A program made the position numbers and the translations under genes. DNA of 64,000 nt, from NCBI RefSeq assembly GCF_027497195.1, contig NZ_CP114905.1, positions 6,645,001-6,709,000 on the forward strand, read 5' to 3'. The notes beneath the pieces are model-generated. The model searched no databases, had not been told where the DNA came from, and saw only the letters and a program-made list of their open reading frames with translations. Shown in pieces: positions 25,556 through 35,258 of this stretch (within the stretch, counting starts at the first letter, position 1; each line of letters starts with the position of its first letter). Origin of the DNA: Streptomyces sp. WMMC500 (GTDB lineage Bacteria > Actinomycetota > Actinomycetes > Streptomycetales > Streptomycetaceae).

Positions 25556-26743
25556 TCAGGTGGGCAGGACGCAGCCCGTGGACGCCGTGGCGAACGGCTC
25601 ACCCGCCGCCGTGAGCGCGCCGCTCTCCGCGTCCACGGTGAACACGCCGATGGTGCGGCCCCGTTCGTTGGCCGAGTAGAACAGCGCGCCGTCCGGCGAG
25701 AGGGTGATGTGCCGCGGCCAGTCGCCGCCGCAGGGCACGGTGTCCACCAGGCTCAGCTCGGCGCCGTCGGCCGCCACGGCGAGGCGGGCGACGCTGTTGT
25801 GCCCCCGGTTGGAGAGGTAGACGAACCGGCCGTCCCCCGAGATCGTGATCTCCGCGGGGTAGTTGCCGCCGGGGTCCACGTCGTCGGGGAGGGTCGGCAG
25901 GCTCTCCAGCCGGGTCAGCTCGCCGGTTTCCGCGTCGTGGGCGTACGCGGTGACGGTGCTGTCCAGCTCGTTGGCCACGTACGCGTACGCGCCCTGCGGA
26001 TGGAAGACCATGTGCCGCGGCCCGGCGCCCGGCACGGCCTTCGCCTCGGAGACCGCAGAGAGCGCGCCGCTGCCGGTGTCGAGCGCGTACGTGTAGACGG
26101 AGTCAGTGCCCAGGTCCACGGCGTAGACGAAGCCGCCGGCCGGGTCGGTGAGGATCTGGTGCGCGTGCGGGCCCTCCTGGCGGTCCGGGTCCGGGCCCGA
26201 GCCGGTGTGCTGGACGAAGCCGGTGCGCTCGCCGACGCTGCCGTCGTCCTCGATGACGTGCACGGCGACGCTGCCGCCCGTGTAGTTGGCGCTGAGCAGA
26301 TGCCCGCCGGCGGGGTGCACCGACAGGTGCGTGACGCCGGCGCCGCCGGTGGACTGCACGCCGCCGAGCGCGCTGAGCGCGCCGTCCGCGCCGATGGCGT
26401 ACGCCCGTACGCCGCCCTCGGCGCCGCCGCCGACGGTGGAGTAGAGGACGTCGCCGGCGGGGGAGAGGGCGAGGAAGTCGGGGTTGGTGACGTCGCCGAA
26501 GCCGCCGTCGGTCTCGGCGAGGGCGCCGGTGGCGGTGTCGTACGTGCAGGCGAGGATGCCCTGGCCGTAGGTGCCGAGGTAGAGGGGGCGCAGTGCGAGG
26601 GGCCGGCGTCCTGCGGGGGGTGCGCTCTGCGGGGCACCGGCGTGGGCGGCGCCGATGCCCGCGGCGCCGAGCGCGCCGGCGCCGAGGCCCGCGGCGCCGA
26701 GGAGCAGGGAGCGGCGGGTGGGGCGGGTGGGGCGGGACGGCAT
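25556..26743 (-). CDS. Secreted lactonase-family beta-propeller protein (Tat signal)
   Basis: A 395-residue protein of the 6-phosphogluconolactonase/YkgB beta-propeller family. The N-terminus RPTRRSLLLGAAGLGAGALG is a twin-arginine signal ending near AHA. Propeller blades are recognisable from LYLGTYGQGILACTYD, THLSVHPAGGHLLSANYTGG, GPHAHQILTDPAGGFVYAVD and PRHITLSPDGALFYSANERG. Such enzymes hydrolyse lactones; the physiological lactone of the exported actinomycete members is unclear. The start at 26743 has GGAGG 7 bases upstream; 33 further codons to 26842 lack such support. Confidence 0.88.
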   Translation of the reverse strand: MPSRPTRPTRRSLLLGAAGLGAGALGAAGIGAAHAGAPQSAPPAGRRPLALRPLYLGTYGQGILACTYDTATGALAETDGGFGDVTNPDFLALSPAGDVLYSTVGGGAEGGVRAYAIGADGALSALGGVQSTGGAGVTHLSVHPAGGHLLSANYTGGSVAVHVIEDDGSVGERTGFVQHTGSGPDPDRQEGPHAHQILTDPAGGFVYAVDLGTDSVYTYALDTGSGALSAVSEAKAVPGAGPRHMVFHPQGAYAYVANELDSTVTAYAHDAETGELTRLESLPTLPDDVDPGGNYPAEITISGDGRFVYLSNRGHNSVARLAVAADGAELSLVDTVPCGGDWPRHITLSPDGALFYSANERGRTIGVFTVDAESGALTAAGEPFATASTGCVLPT

Positions 26744-26904
26744 GGGAGACCTCCAGTGGGGGATGGAGTGACGAATGGGTGGCATGTCCCGGCCATGAGC
26801 ATGCCGGGCGGCCCCGGGCGGGTCAACGGCGCCCGGTGCCACCGGCGTTGCGTCTCGGCCGTGCGCCGACGGCGCGCCGGGGCCGCCGTTCCGTACCCCC
26901 GGCG

Positions 26905-27043
26905 CCTACTCCGCCCGCCGTCTCACCACTGCTGCGCCTCGGCGGCTTCCGTCGCGATCGTGGTCGTCTCGCCGTGCCCGGTCCGTACCACCGTTTCCGG
27001 TGGCAGGGTCAGCAGCCGCGCGCGGATCGACGCCTCGATCGTC
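26905..27043 (-). pseudogene. Duplicated 3' tail of the MBL-hydrolase gene
   Basis: Bases 26905-27043 repeat the sequence from 27045 to 27183 with an exact 140-bp offset. On the minus strand 26923-27042 encodes [16 protein letters not shown]...GHGETTTIATEAAEAQQW and a stop. This is the last 39 codons of the neighbouring MBL gene with six amino-acid differences and several silent ones. It lacks a start; an in-frame TAG lies two codons upstream. It is a remnant of a second MBL copy or a tandem end-duplication. Confidence 0.85.
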
Positions 27044-27062
27044 CCCTACTCCTCCCGCCTTC

Positions 27063-27680
27063 TCACCACTCCCGCGCCCCGGCGGCCTCCGCTCCGATCG
27101 TGGTCGACTCGCCGTGGCCGGTCCGTACCACCGTCTCCGGCGGTAGCGTCAGCAGCCGCGCGCGGATCGACGCCTCGATCGTCGGGCGGTCGGAGTACGA
27201 GCGGCCGGTCGCGCCCGGACCACCGTGGAAGAGGGTGTCGCCGGTGAAGACGGTGCCCAGCTCCGGCGCGTACAGGCAGACGGCGCCCGGCGCGTGGCCC
27301 GGGGTGTGCAGGACCGTCAGCTCCGTGCCCCCGACCGTCAGCGTCTGGCCGTCCGCGAGGGCGCCGTCCGGGGCGCGGTCGGGGTGGGTCATCTCCCACA
27401 GCACCCGGTCGTCGGGGTGGAGGAGGACCGGCGCGCCGGTCGCGGCCGCGAGCGCGGGGGCGGCGTCGATGTGGTCGTCGTGGGCGTGGGTGCAGACGAT
27501 GGCGGTCACGCGGCGGTCGCCGACGGCGGCGGCGATGGCGGCGGCGTCGTGGGCGGCGTCGATGACGAGCGCCTCGGCGTCGTCGCCGACGATCCACACG
27601 TTGTTGTCGACGTCCCAGGTGCCGCCGTCGAGCGAGAACGTACCGGAGGTGACCAGGTGGTCGACGCGGGCGCCGCTCAC
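27063..27680 (-). CDS. MBL-fold metallo-hydrolase (mycothiol-linked)
   Basis: A 205-residue metallo-beta-lactamase-fold hydrolase with the complete metal-binding set: THAHDDHID (His65, His67, Asp69, His70), [15 protein letters not shown] and RTGHGE. The GTG start overlaps the TGA of the mycothiol dehydrogenase gene (GTGA), so the two are coupled. In actinomycetes an MBL hydrolase commonly follows this dehydrogenase and is thought to hydrolyse the thioester product (S-formylmycothiol) to formate and mycothiol. That role is inferred from context. A copy of its 3' end lies just downstream. Confidence 0.88.
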   Translation of the reverse strand: MSGARVDHLVTSGTFSLDGGTWDVDNNVWIVGDDAEALVIDAAHDAAAIAAAVGDRRVTAIVCTHAHDDHIDAAPALAAATGAPVLLHPDDRVLWEMTHPDRAPDGALADGQTLTVGGTELTVLHTPGHAPGAVCLYAPELGTVFTGDTLFHGGPGATGRSYSDRPTIEASIRARLLTLPPETVVRTGHGESTTIGAEAAGAREW

Positions 27681-28762
27681 AGGATCACCACCGAGCGCAG
27701 CACGTCGCCCGCCTGCATCCGGGCGAAGGCGGCCTCCACGCCGTCGAGTTCGATGGTCTCGGAGACGAAGGCGTCGAGGTCGAGCCGGCCCTGCCGGTAG
27801 AGGTCGATGAGCATGGGGAAGTCGCGGGACGGCAGGCAGTCGCCGTACCAGGAGGACTTCAGTGCGCCGCCGCGGCCGAAGACGTCGAGCAGCGGCAGCT
27901 CCAGCGTCATCTCGGGCGTCGGCACGCCGACGAGGACGACGGTGCCGGCGAGGTCACGGGCGTAGAACGCCTGCTTGTACGTCTCCGGGCGGCCGACCGC
28001 CTCGATGACGACGTCGGCGCCGTGGCCGCCGGTGAGGTCCCGTACCGCCTCGACGGGATCGGCCTCACGGGCGTCGACCGTGTGCGTGGCGCCCAGGCCC
28101 GTCGCGGTGGTCAGCTTCCGCTCGTCCACGTCGATCGCGATGATCTTCCCGGCGCCCGCCAGCCGCGCGCCCATGACGGCGGCCCCGCCGACGCCGCCGC
28201 AGCCGATGACGGCGACGGAGTCGCCGCGGCCGACGGCGCCGGTGTTGAGCGCGGCACCGAGACCGGCCATCACGCCGCAGCCGAGCAGCCCGGCCGCGGC
28301 GGGGGACGCCTCGGGGTCGACCTTCGTGCACTGGCCGGCGGCGACGAGCGTCTTCTCCGCGAACGCGCCGATGCCCAGCGCGGGCGCCAGCTCGGTGCCG
28401 TCCTGGAGGGTCATCTTCTGCGTGGCGTTGTGGGTGTCGAAGCAGTACCAGGGCCGCCCCCGCTCACACGCCCGGCACCGGCCGCACACGGCACGCCAGT
28501 TGAGGACGACGAAGTCGCCCGGCGCCACCTCGGTGACGCCGTCGCCGACGGACTCCACGACGCCCGCCGCCTCGTGGCCGAGGAGGAAGGGAAAGTCGTC
28601 GTTGATGCCGCCCTCGCGGTAGTGCAGATCCGTATGGCACACCCCGCACGCCTGCACCGCGACCACGGCCTCGCCGGGCCCGGGGTCGGGCACGACGACG
28701 GTGGTGATCTGCACGGGCTCGTTCTTCGCACGCGCGACGACGGCTCGTACGTCCTGAGGCAT
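27677..28762 (-). CDS. S-(hydroxymethyl)mycothiol dehydrogenase
   Basis: A 361-residue zinc-dependent alcohol dehydrogenase, the usual length of mycothiol-dependent formaldehyde dehydrogenases. Catalytic zinc ligands are Cys42 (ACGVCHTD) and His63/Glu64. Structural-zinc cysteines are Cys93, 96, 99 and 107 ([15 protein letters not shown]). The NAD-binding motif is [24 protein letters not shown] is typical of this subgroup. It oxidises the spontaneous adduct of formaldehyde and mycothiol to S-formylmycothiol in the cytoplasm. Start ATG at 28762; first gene of a two-gene operon with the MBL hydrolase. Confidence 0.92.
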   Translation of the reverse strand: MPQDVRAVVARAKNEPVQITTVVVPDPGPGEAVVAVQACGVCHTDLHYREGGINDDFPFLLGHEAAGVVESVGDGVTEVAPGDFVVLNWRAVCGRCRACERGRPWYCFDTHNATQKMTLQDGTELAPALGIGAFAEKTLVAAGQCTKVDPEASPAAAGLLGCGVMAGLGAALNTGAVGRGDSVAVIGCGGVGGAAVMGARLAGAGKIIAIDVDERKLTTATGLGATHTVDAREADPVEAVRDLTGGHGADVVIEAVGRPETYKQAFYARDLAGTVVLVGVPTPEMTLELPLLDVFGRGGALKSSWYGDCLPSRDFPMLIDLYRQGRLDLDAFVSETIELDGVEAAFARMQAGDVLRSVVIL

Positions 28763-28841
28763 GAGGGCGCTCCCTTCGTGACGGGGCTCATACAGTACGT
28801 TCCCCGCCCTCGTGAATCGCCCTGCCCTGCCGCGGGGGGCG

Positions 28842-29684
28842 TCAGGTGTTGTTCGCCCGGCCGACGTAGAGGTTCCGGGCGCGGTAGTGGGTGTCGCCGG
28901 AGGGACCGGGGGAGCCCGAGGAACCCTCCATCTGCAGGTTGATGATGATCCACATGGGGGCGCCGACGAAGTTCGAGCCGCGGTGCTGACCGACCCAGGT
29001 GCCGTCGAGGTAGTAGTGGATGTCGACGTCGGTGGCGCTGACCTTGGCGATCCAGGCACGATAGGTGTGCCAGGCACCGGGGTTGGAGACCGGGACGATG
29101 GTGTTGTCCCAGCCGCCGTCGTAGGTGTTGAACCAGTTCCGGGCGTCGCCCTTGTACTCCAGGATGTCGCTCTCCGGCGGCCAACTGTCGGCGCCGGTCA
29201 GCCAGAACGCGGGCCAGGTGCCGCGCGCGGACGGCGCCTGGAACTCGCCCTTGACCTCCCACTGCGGGTACCGGTCGTCGACGACGACGTGCGCCTTGGC
29301 GTGGACGGCACCGGAGTGGTAGCGGATGGGCAGGTGGGGATCGCTGCTGCTGTTGCCCTCGTCCCAGGTGATGCGCGACGCCCTGAGCACGAGGACGCCG
29401 CCGGACTCCAGATAGACGTGGTTGTGGTCGGTGGCACTGGCGTACATCCGCGCGGAGCCGTTGTGGTCGGAGCCCCACGGGTAGCGGTAGTTCCAGGCGG
29501 CCTGGAGCGCGCCGTAGTCGGCGAAGGTGCCGGACCCGATGACGGTCTCCCACGCGAGCGGCGCGGCGGGCGGCTGCGCCAGGGCGGGCGGCTGCGCGAG
29601 GGCGGGCCGGGCGGTGGCGACTCCGGCGCCGGCGGCGAGCGCGGCGCCGGAGGAGAGCAGGAACGTGCGGCGGTCGAGCGGCAT
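28842..29684 (-). CDS. Secreted GH16-type glycoside hydrolase
   Basis: A 280-residue exported protein. A Tat-like signal ([20 protein letters not shown]) ends near ALAQ and is followed by a duplicated PPALAQ linker. The catalytic region reads [19 protein letters not shown] and then ESDILEYKG, the ExDxxE motif of GH16 with Glu171 as nucleophile, Asp173 and Glu176 as acid/base. GH16 enzymes cleave beta-1,3 or mixed beta-glucans, agarose or carrageenan; the specificity cannot be read here. The protein ends with the beta-sandwich fold and has no binding module. Confidence 0.88.
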   Translation of the reverse strand: MPLDRRTFLLSSGAALAAGAGVATARPALAQPPALAQPPAAPLAWETVIGSGTFADYGALQAAWNYRYPWGSDHNGSARMYASATDHNHVYLESGGVLVLRASRITWDEGNSSSDPHLPIRYHSGAVHAKAHVVVDDRYPQWEVKGEFQAPSARGTWPAFWLTGADSWPPESDILEYKGDARNWFNTYDGGWDNTIVPVSNPGAWHTYRAWIAKVSATDVDIHYYLDGTWVGQHRGSNFVGAPMWIIINLQMEGSSGSPGPSGDTHYRARNLYVGRANNT

Positions 29685-29813
29685 GGGGGGCCTCTTTTCG
29701 CGGGTGAGGGACTGGCTCCGTACGCGGGCGGAGGCGAGGCCCCGGCGCAAACCGCCCGCCGACTCCTCACGAAAGCACAACCCGCGCCCCGGCGGGAGAC
29801 CGCCGTGCCCGTT

Positions 29814-31229
29814 TCAGCCCTGCTCTCCGTGGTGCTGCTCCCTGTAGTGCCGGGCGAGTTCGAGACGGGCCGGTGGCCTGTCCGGCAGGCCGACGCGGAA
29901 GAGATGGATCTCGTTCTCGACGACGGCCGCCAGCCGGGCACCGTCGGGCGACCACGCGAGGGCCTGGGCGGTGATCCCGGCCTGCGCAGGGTCGCGCGCG
30001 GGGCGCCGCATGATCAGCTCCCGGTCGGCGACCCGGTAGAGGTCGGGCGTGCACCTGCGTTCGTCGTCCCAGTCCTCGGTCGCCACGGCCAGGTACGCGC
30101 CGTCGGGGCTCGCCGCCAGCGCGTTCAGCCAGTCACCCGGCACGGGGACGGCGTCGAGGACCCTGCCGGTGGCGGGCTCGACCACGTGCACCTGCGCGTC
30201 GTGGGCGACGAACATCCGGGTCTCGTCCGCGCTGAACGCCACGCCCCGGACCCGGCCGGAGGACGGGTCACCGAGCCGTATCGTGCGATCGGGCGAGGAC
30301 TGACCGGAGACGAAGTCCACCCGGCCGCCCTCGCCGTACTCGACCCGGAAGCGGCCGGTGCGGGAGCGTACGCGTCCCGGCTCCACCGCAACGTCGGTCT
30401 CGGTGCCGGCGTCGAGGTCGTAGGCCCACGGGCGGACCTCGTCGTTCCCGTCCTCCTTGAGCGTGACCACATGCCGCCCGGGCACCCACATGATGTCCCG
30501 GCCGGCCGACGCGGGTGCCGCGCGGAGCCGCTCGGAGCGGTCGGCCGTGTCGTAGACGGCGAGTTCGCCGTCCTCGCTGGTGACGGCGAGGAAGCGGCCG
30601 TCGTCGGAGAAGGCCAGCACCACGACGTGGTCGCCACCGTCGGAACCGGCGGAACCGTCGGAACCGTCGGAACCGTCGAACGGGGCGAGCACCGCCTCCG
30701 GCTCCGTGAGATCCGGTACGTGCGGGGCGTCCCCGGCGCGCAACCGGCGGGTCGGGTCCGGGTAGTACCCGGTCTCCCAGCTCAGCCCGGGCCGCAGATG
30801 CTCCAGCCACCGCGGGTCGGTGACCTGCACCTCGTAGTCGGCCTGCACGAGCCGGTCCTCGTCCGGCCAGCCGTCGTCGCGCTGGTGGATCCCCTCCTCC
30901 CGGAGGGCGGCGACGTGCTCCCAGAGCTCGTCGGGCGGCGGGTGGTGGCGGACGGCGACGGGTTCGACGTTCTCCACGAACCAGCGGGCGTTCACGGCGA
31001 GCCAGCCGTCGTTCTCGGGCTCCCGCCAGGTGAGGAAACCGCCGAGTGAACCGCCGCCGCCGACCGCGCTCTCCCACAGCAGCGACAGGAAGAAGCCGGC
31101 GTCCTCCGGCAGTTCGGCGTGCCACCGGCGGTCGGGGTGGTAGTCGACGACGAAGATCCGGAATCTCACCCGCCGCCGGCCGGGGTCCAGGTCAAGCACG
31201 CGCACGCCGTAGAAGGGATGGACGGACAA
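29814..31229 (-). CDS. WD40/beta-propeller-like protein of unknown function
   Basis: About 471 residues if it starts at the TTG at 31229, chosen for AAGGAG just upstream; the frame is open further upstream. The first 200 residues are unrecognised (HPFYGVRVLDLDPGRRRVRF, then WFVENVEPVAVRHHPPPDEL). The rest has repeated blade-like segments: VLAFSDDGRFLAVTSEDGEL, VAFSADETRMFVAHDAQVHV, NALAASPDGAYLAVATEDWD and ALAWSPDGARLAAVVENEIH. A short GSDGSDGS run sits between the halves. No signal peptide, so probably cytoplasmic. It follows nothing in operon and is divergent from the DUF1080 gene. Confidence 0.65.
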   Translation of the reverse strand: MSVHPFYGVRVLDLDPGRRRVRFRIFVVDYHPDRRWHAELPEDAGFFLSLLWESAVGGGGSLGGFLTWREPENDGWLAVNARWFVENVEPVAVRHHPPPDELWEHVAALREEGIHQRDDGWPDEDRLVQADYEVQVTDPRWLEHLRPGLSWETGYYPDPTRRLRAGDAPHVPDLTEPEAVLAPFDGSDGSDGSAGSDGGDHVVVLAFSDDGRFLAVTSEDGELAVYDTADRSERLRAAPASAGRDIMWVPGRHVVTLKEDGNDEVRPWAYDLDAGTETDVAVEPGRVRSRTGRFRVEYGEGGRVDFVSGQSSPDRTIRLGDPSSGRVRGVAFSADETRMFVAHDAQVHVVEPATGRVLDAVPVPGDWLNALAASPDGAYLAVATEDWDDERRCTPDLYRVADRELIMRRPARDPAQAGITAQALAWSPDGARLAAVVENEIHLFRVGLPDRPPARLELARHYREQHHGEQG

Positions 31230-31429
31230 GGCACTCCTTCTCGTCGGAACCGGAGGGCGGTCGGTGAGGACTTCGGGCCGGACGGCCCCGCCCTGGGCGG
31301 ACGTGAGGCCGCACGTCGGTCGCCCATGCTGCCATGCCCGGCGTCCCATGCCACGGCGGTGCTGACTTCCGGTACGTGCCAAGGCGTTGACCCCGGGCGT
31401 CATGAGGCTTACGTTGACAGGGCACAGTC

Positions 31430-31443
31430 AGAAAGCGCTTTCT
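31430..31443. promoter_or_regulatory. LacI-type operator upstream of the DUF1080 gene
   Basis: A perfect 14-bp palindrome, AGAAAGCGCTTTCT, centred on GCGC like LacI-family operators. A TTGACA hexamer lies at 31414-31419, so the palindrome occupies the position of a -10 region, and the coding start follows 24 bp later. It fits repression of the DUF1080/sugar dehydrogenase pair by a LacI-type regulator. Confidence 0.55.
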
Positions 31444-31467
31444 TCGCGATCCCTCAGGAGAATCACT

Positions 31468-32166
31468 GTGCCCACCCCCCACCGCCGTACCCCCCTGCGG
31501 GCCGTCCTCGTCACGGCCGCCGCCGGCTGCCTCCTCGCCGCCGCCCCCGTCCCCGCGTCCGTCCCCGCGTCCGCGTCCGCCCCGGCCCCGGCCCCGGCCC
31601 CGGCCGAAGACTGCGCCCCCGAACGCCTCGTCCTCTTCGACGGCACCTCCACCGAAGGCTGGAGCCAGGCCGGGCCCGGCGGGTTCACCCTCGCCGACGG
31701 CGCGCTCACCTCGCACGGCGGCCTGGGGCTCATCTGGTACTCCGACCGCGAGTTCGGCCAGGACTACCGCCTGACCCTCGACTGGCGCGTGGCCGGCGAC
31801 GACAACTCCGGCGTCCACCTCGGCTTTCCCGCCGGCGAGGACCCCTCCATCCGCAACGAGGGCTTCGAGGTCCAGATCGACGCCACCGACTCCCCCGACC
31901 GCACCACCGGTGCGGTGTACGGCTTCCAGTCGCCCGACATCGCCGCCCGCGACGCCGCGCTGAAGCCGCCGGGCGAGTGGAACACATACGACCTCCGCGT
32001 CGCCGGCGACCGGCTCACCGTGCACCTCAACGGCGTGGAGATCAACGACTACACCGACGCCGTCCCCGAGCGCCGTCTCGGGCCCGGGCACATCGGGCTG
32101 CAGAACCACGGCGCCGGGGACGAGGTCTCGTTCCGGAACATCGTGATCGAGGTCTATGACAAGTGA
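31468..32166 (+). CDS. Secreted DUF1080 (3-keto-disaccharide hydrolase-like) protein
   Basis: A 232-residue exported protein. The GTG start has AGGAG 8 bases upstream. A Sec signal (AVLVTAAAGCLLAAAPVPAS) and an Ala/Pro/Ser-rich linker precede a concanavalin-like DUF1080 domain: RLVLFDGTSTEGWSQAGPGG, DWRVAGDDNSGVHLGFP, EGFEVQIDATDSPDRTTGAV, and IGLQNHGAGDEVSFRNIVIE. This fold is used by hydrolases of 3-keto-glycosides and by sugar-binding modules. The next gene is a PQQ-type sugar dehydrogenase 53 bp downstream, which suggests joint oxidation and processing of a sugar outside the cell. Confidence 0.83.
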   Translation: MPTPHRRTPLRAVLVTAAAGCLLAAAPVPASVPASASAPAPAPAPAEDCAPERLVLFDGTSTEGWSQAGPGGFTLADGALTSHGGLGLIWYSDREFGQDYRLTLDWRVAGDDNSGVHLGFPAGEDPSIRNEGFEVQIDATDSPDRTTGAVYGFQSPDIAARDAALKPPGEWNTYDLRVAGDRLTVHLNGVEINDYTDAVPERRLGPGHIGLQNHGAGDEVSFRNIVIEVYDK

Positions 32167-32219
32167 CGAGCAGGCGGGGACCGTCGTCCCGCCGTACCGC
32201 CTCCACCGTTGGGAGCCTC

Positions 32220-33680
32220 ATGAGCCGAACGATCAAACCCCTGTCCCTCGTCGCCGCCCTCACCGTCCTGCCCGCCTTACTGTTGGCGACGCCCTCCGCC
32301 GTGGCCGCGCCCGAGCCCACCGGCACGAGCGCCCCGAACGCGGCCGGGTTCACCCGCACCGCGCTGGTCGACTCCGACCTCGCCGACCCCTTCGAGCTGG
32401 CCGTCGCGCCGGACGGGCGGGTCCTCTGGGCGCAGCGCACCGGTGAGCTGAAGATCGTCGACCAGGAGACGCGGGAGATCACCACCGCGTACGACTTCGA
32501 CTATCCGCTGGAGTTCACCACCCAGTCGGACGGGCTGCTCGGCCTCGCGCTCGACCCCGCCTTCGCGACGAACCACCGGCTGTACGTCATGCACTCCGAC
32601 AAGGCCGAGAAGAAGGTCGACATATCCCGGTTCACCCTCAAGGGCAACCGGCTCGACCCCGCCTCCCAGAAGGTGCTGCTGTCCATCCCCACCTGGCGCG
32701 GCGAAGGCCGCGCCAACGTGCACATGGGCGGGTCGCTGACCTTCGACAGCAAGGGCAACCTGTACGCCGCCACCGGCGACAACACCGACCCGTTCGAGTC
32801 GGACGGCTACTCGCCGATCGACGAGCGCGACGGCCGGCACGGCTGGGACGCCCAGGCCAGCGCCGCCAACACCAACGACCTGCGCGGCAAGGTGCTGCGC
32901 ATCAAGCCCACCAAGGGCGGCACCTACACCGTCCCCAAGGGCAACCTCTTCAGGAAGGGCGAGAAGAAGACCCGTCCCGAGATCTACGCGATGGGCTTCC
33001 GCAACCCGTTCCGTATCGCGGTCGACCCAGCGACCGACGCGCTGATGGTCGGCGACTACGGCCCCGACGCCCGCGAGGCGAACGCCGACCGCGGCCCGGC
33101 GGGCATCGTCGAGTACAACCTGATCTCCAAGGCCGGCAACATGGGCTGGCCGTACTGCGTCGGCAACAACATCCCGTTCAACGACTACGACTTCGCCACC
33201 GGCACCTCCGGCGGGAAGTTCGACTGCGCCGCGCCGGTGAACGACTCGCCGAACAACACGGGCAAGACCCAGTTGCCCCCGGCCACCGCCGCGCAGGTCT
33301 GGTACTCGTACGCGGCCTCCGCGGAGTTCCCGCAGCTCGGCTCCGGCGGCGGCGGCCCGATGGGCGGTCCGGCGTACGACTTCGACCCGGACCTCGACAG
33401 CGCGACGAAGTTCCCCGAGTCGTACGACGGCAAGTGGTTCAACTACGAGCTGACCCGCAAGTGGTTCAAGACGTTCACGTACAGCGCGGGCGGCGAGCCG
33501 CAGGCGATCGACCCGGTCTTCGAGGGCATGAGCTGGATCCAGATCTTCGACGCCCACTTCGGCCCCGACGGCTCGCTCTACGTCATCGACTTCGGCGAGG
33601 GCGTCGGCGTCGGCCGCGGCGGGGAGAACGTCAACGCCGGGATCTACCGCATCGACTACGTCGCGGAGGCGGCCGAGTAG
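32220..33680 (+). CDS. Secreted PQQ-dependent sugar (glucose/sorbosone-type) dehydrogenase
   Basis: A 486-residue exported protein. A Sec signal (LSLVAALTVLPALLLATPSA) is followed by the soluble-glucose-dehydrogenase propeller: PFELAVAPDGRVLWAQRTGE, GLLGLALDPAFATNHRLYV, VHMGGSLTFDSKGNLYAATG, MGFRNPFRIAVDPATDALMV and GNMGWPYCVGNN. The family oxidises aldoses or other sugars using PQQ. The start at 32220 was chosen for GGGAG four bases upstream and for the immediate signal peptide; the frame is open 57 bases further upstream, overlapping the DUF1080 stop. It is followed by a strong terminator. Confidence 0.87.
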   Translation: MSRTIKPLSLVAALTVLPALLLATPSAVAAPEPTGTSAPNAAGFTRTALVDSDLADPFELAVAPDGRVLWAQRTGELKIVDQETREITTAYDFDYPLEFTTQSDGLLGLALDPAFATNHRLYVMHSDKAEKKVDISRFTLKGNRLDPASQKVLLSIPTWRGEGRANVHMGGSLTFDSKGNLYAATGDNTDPFESDGYSPIDERDGRHGWDAQASAANTNDLRGKVLRIKPTKGGTYTVPKGNLFRKGEKKTRPEIYAMGFRNPFRIAVDPATDALMVGDYGPDAREANADRGPAGIVEYNLISKAGNMGWPYCVGNNIPFNDYDFATGTSGGKFDCAAPVNDSPNNTGKTQLPPATAAQVWYSYAASAEFPQLGSGGGGPMGGPAYDFDPDLDSATKFPESYDGKWFNYELTRKWFKTFTYSAGGEPQAIDPVFEGMSWIQIFDAHFGPDGSLYVIDFGEGVGVGRGGENVNAGIYRIDYVAEAAE

Positions 33681-33716
33681 CGGCCGGGTAGGCGCAGCCG
33701 GACACCGTGGCCGATC

Positions 33717-33751
33717 GGCGCCGCCGGGCGATTCTGCCGCCCGGCGGCGCC
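33717..33751 (+). terminator. Terminator of the sugar dehydrogenase gene
   Basis: A perfect 14-bp stem, GGCGCCGCCGGGCG (33717-33730) and its complement (33738-33751), loop ATTCTGC. An outer GGCCGA/TCGGCC pairing (33710-33715 with 33754-33759) extends it. It lies 36 bp beyond the stop. Confidence 0.8.
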
Positions 33752-33889
33752 CTTCGGCCGTTCCGGTCGTCGGCTGCGTGCGCGTCGATCGGCAAAAGTC
33801 CGGTCGCGTGGGTGTTTTGGGGTGTTTTTCGGAGGCGGGTTGCCGTGAGTTCGTCCCGGTGGCGTGCATTCCGCTCGCGCCCGGCGTCC

Positions 33890-34147
33890 TCAGTGCCTGA
33901 AGTGCTCGTCTATGCCCGGGATCCAGAAGCACAGTTCCAGCGTCTTGAGCCGCGCCCAGTGCTGCATCCTCCGGCCCTCCCGCACCGCGCCCACCGCGCC
34001 GATGACCACCAGCGCCGCCGGGCCCGCGGACAGGTCGGGGACGTCGGCGATGCCCAGCCGGGTGAGGACGTAGGTGGCCAGGGAGAGCTGGAGGGCTCCG
34101 GGTATCGCGTACGTGAGGACGCCGAAGATCCCGAACGCGAACGGCAT
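33890..34147 (-). CDS. Small membrane protein
   Basis: An 85-residue protein with two probable membrane helices, FGIFGVLTYAIPGALQLSLAT (about 4-24) and LSAGPAALVVIGAVGAV (about 39-55), and a basic/aromatic C-terminus (LELCFWIPGIDEHFRH). GGAGGAG lies 4 bases before the ATG, a strong signal. It is the last gene of the leftward DUF1996-GH-LacI group, 41 bp after the LacI stop. Family not recognised. Confidence 0.65.
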   Translation of the reverse strand: MPFAFGIFGVLTYAIPGALQLSLATYVLTRLGIADVPDLSAGPAALVVIGAVGAVREGRRMQHWARLKTLELCFWIPGIDEHFRH

Positions 34148-34188
34148 GCTCCTCCTCCGTGGTCGAACGGGTGCGCCGGCGGCTTCCG

Positions 34189-35220
34189 TTACGCCGACTC
34201 CCGTACCACCAGCTCCGGTTCGAAGATCACCGACGCCGGCGGGGCCTCCGGCGACTCCAGTGCGGCCAGCAGCAGCCGGACCATCTCGCCGGCCATCTCC
34301 TCCACCGGCTGGCGCACCGTCGTCAGCTCCGGTCGCGTCGCCGTCGCCGCGCTGCTGTCGTCGAAGCCGATCACCGCCACGTCCTCCGGGACCCGTCTGC
34401 CCTGGTCGCGCAGCACCTGCACCGCCGCGCGGGCCATCAGGTCGTTCGCCGCGAAGACGCCGTCCAGGTCCGGGTGTTCGCGCAGCAGCCGGGTCATGGA
34501 CTGCTCGCCGCCGGCCGCCGTGAAGTTGCCCTCCGCGCACGGGACGTACGCGTGGCCGTGGCGGGCCATGGCCTGGTTGAAGCCGTCGAGCCGCTCCTGT
34601 CCCGCCAGGACGTCCAGGGGGCCGCTGATCGTGACCGGCCGGCGGCAGCCGCGGGCCAGCAGGTGTTCGGCGGCCAGACGGGCGCCGTCGCGGTGGGCCA
34701 GGTCGACGTAGCCGGCGGGGACGGGGCGGGCCGGGCGGGCGAACAGCACCGTGGTCACGTCCGCGGCCGTGAGCATGCCCGGCAGCGGGTCCTCGCCGTG
34801 GGTGGAGACCAGCAGCGCGCCGTCCGCGATGCCCTGGCGCAGGTGGGCGACGACCTGTTCGCGGGCGTCCGCGGTCTCGGCGAGCATCAGCATCGGGTGC
34901 ATCCCGCGCGGGCGCAGCGCGCCCATCACGCCGTCGACGACGCGGCCGAAGAAGGGATCGGAGAAGACGTAGCGCCGGTACGCGGCCTCGTCGCCGCCCT
35001 CGCCGGCGCCGGAGATCACCAGGCCCACCGCGCCGGTGCGCCGGGTGACGAGGGAGCGGGCCGCGCTGTTGGGCGCGTAGCCGGTGGTGCGGACGGCCGC
35101 GCGGACGGTCTCCTGGATCGCCGGGTCGACGTTCCGGGTGGCGTTGATCACGCGCGAGACCGTGGCCCGGGACACTCCGGCGACCCGGGCCACGTCCTCC
35201 AGCGTCGGCGGTCGGCTCAT
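34189..35220 (-). CDS. LacI-family transcriptional regulator
   Basis: A 343-residue repressor. The HTH and hinge read TLEDVARVAGVSRATVSRVIN (6-26), then a periplasmic-binding-protein-like sensor with FARPARPVPAGYVDLAHRDG and IGFDDSSAATATRPELTTVR. It binds a sugar effector and a palindromic operator. It lies 49 bp downstream of the secreted GH gene on the same strand, and a perfect LacI-type palindrome stands before the first gene of the group (38238-38255). Control of its own operon is therefore likely. Confidence 0.92.
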   Translation of the reverse strand: MSRPPTLEDVARVAGVSRATVSRVINATRNVDPAIQETVRAAVRTTGYAPNSAARSLVTRRTGAVGLVISGAGEGGDEAAYRRYVFSDPFFGRVVDGVMGALRPRGMHPMLMLAETADAREQVVAHLRQGIADGALLVSTHGEDPLPGMLTAADVTTVLFARPARPVPAGYVDLAHRDGARLAAEHLLARGCRRPVTISGPLDVLAGQERLDGFNQAMARHGHAYVPCAEGNFTAAGGEQSMTRLLREHPDLDGVFAANDLMARAAVQVLRDQGRRVPEDVAVIGFDDSSAATATRPELTTVRQPVEEMAGEMVRLLLAALESPEAPPASVIFEPELVVRESA

Positions 35221-35258
35221 AGGCGCTTTTATAGCACGCGCCGGAAATCGCTCTCCGA

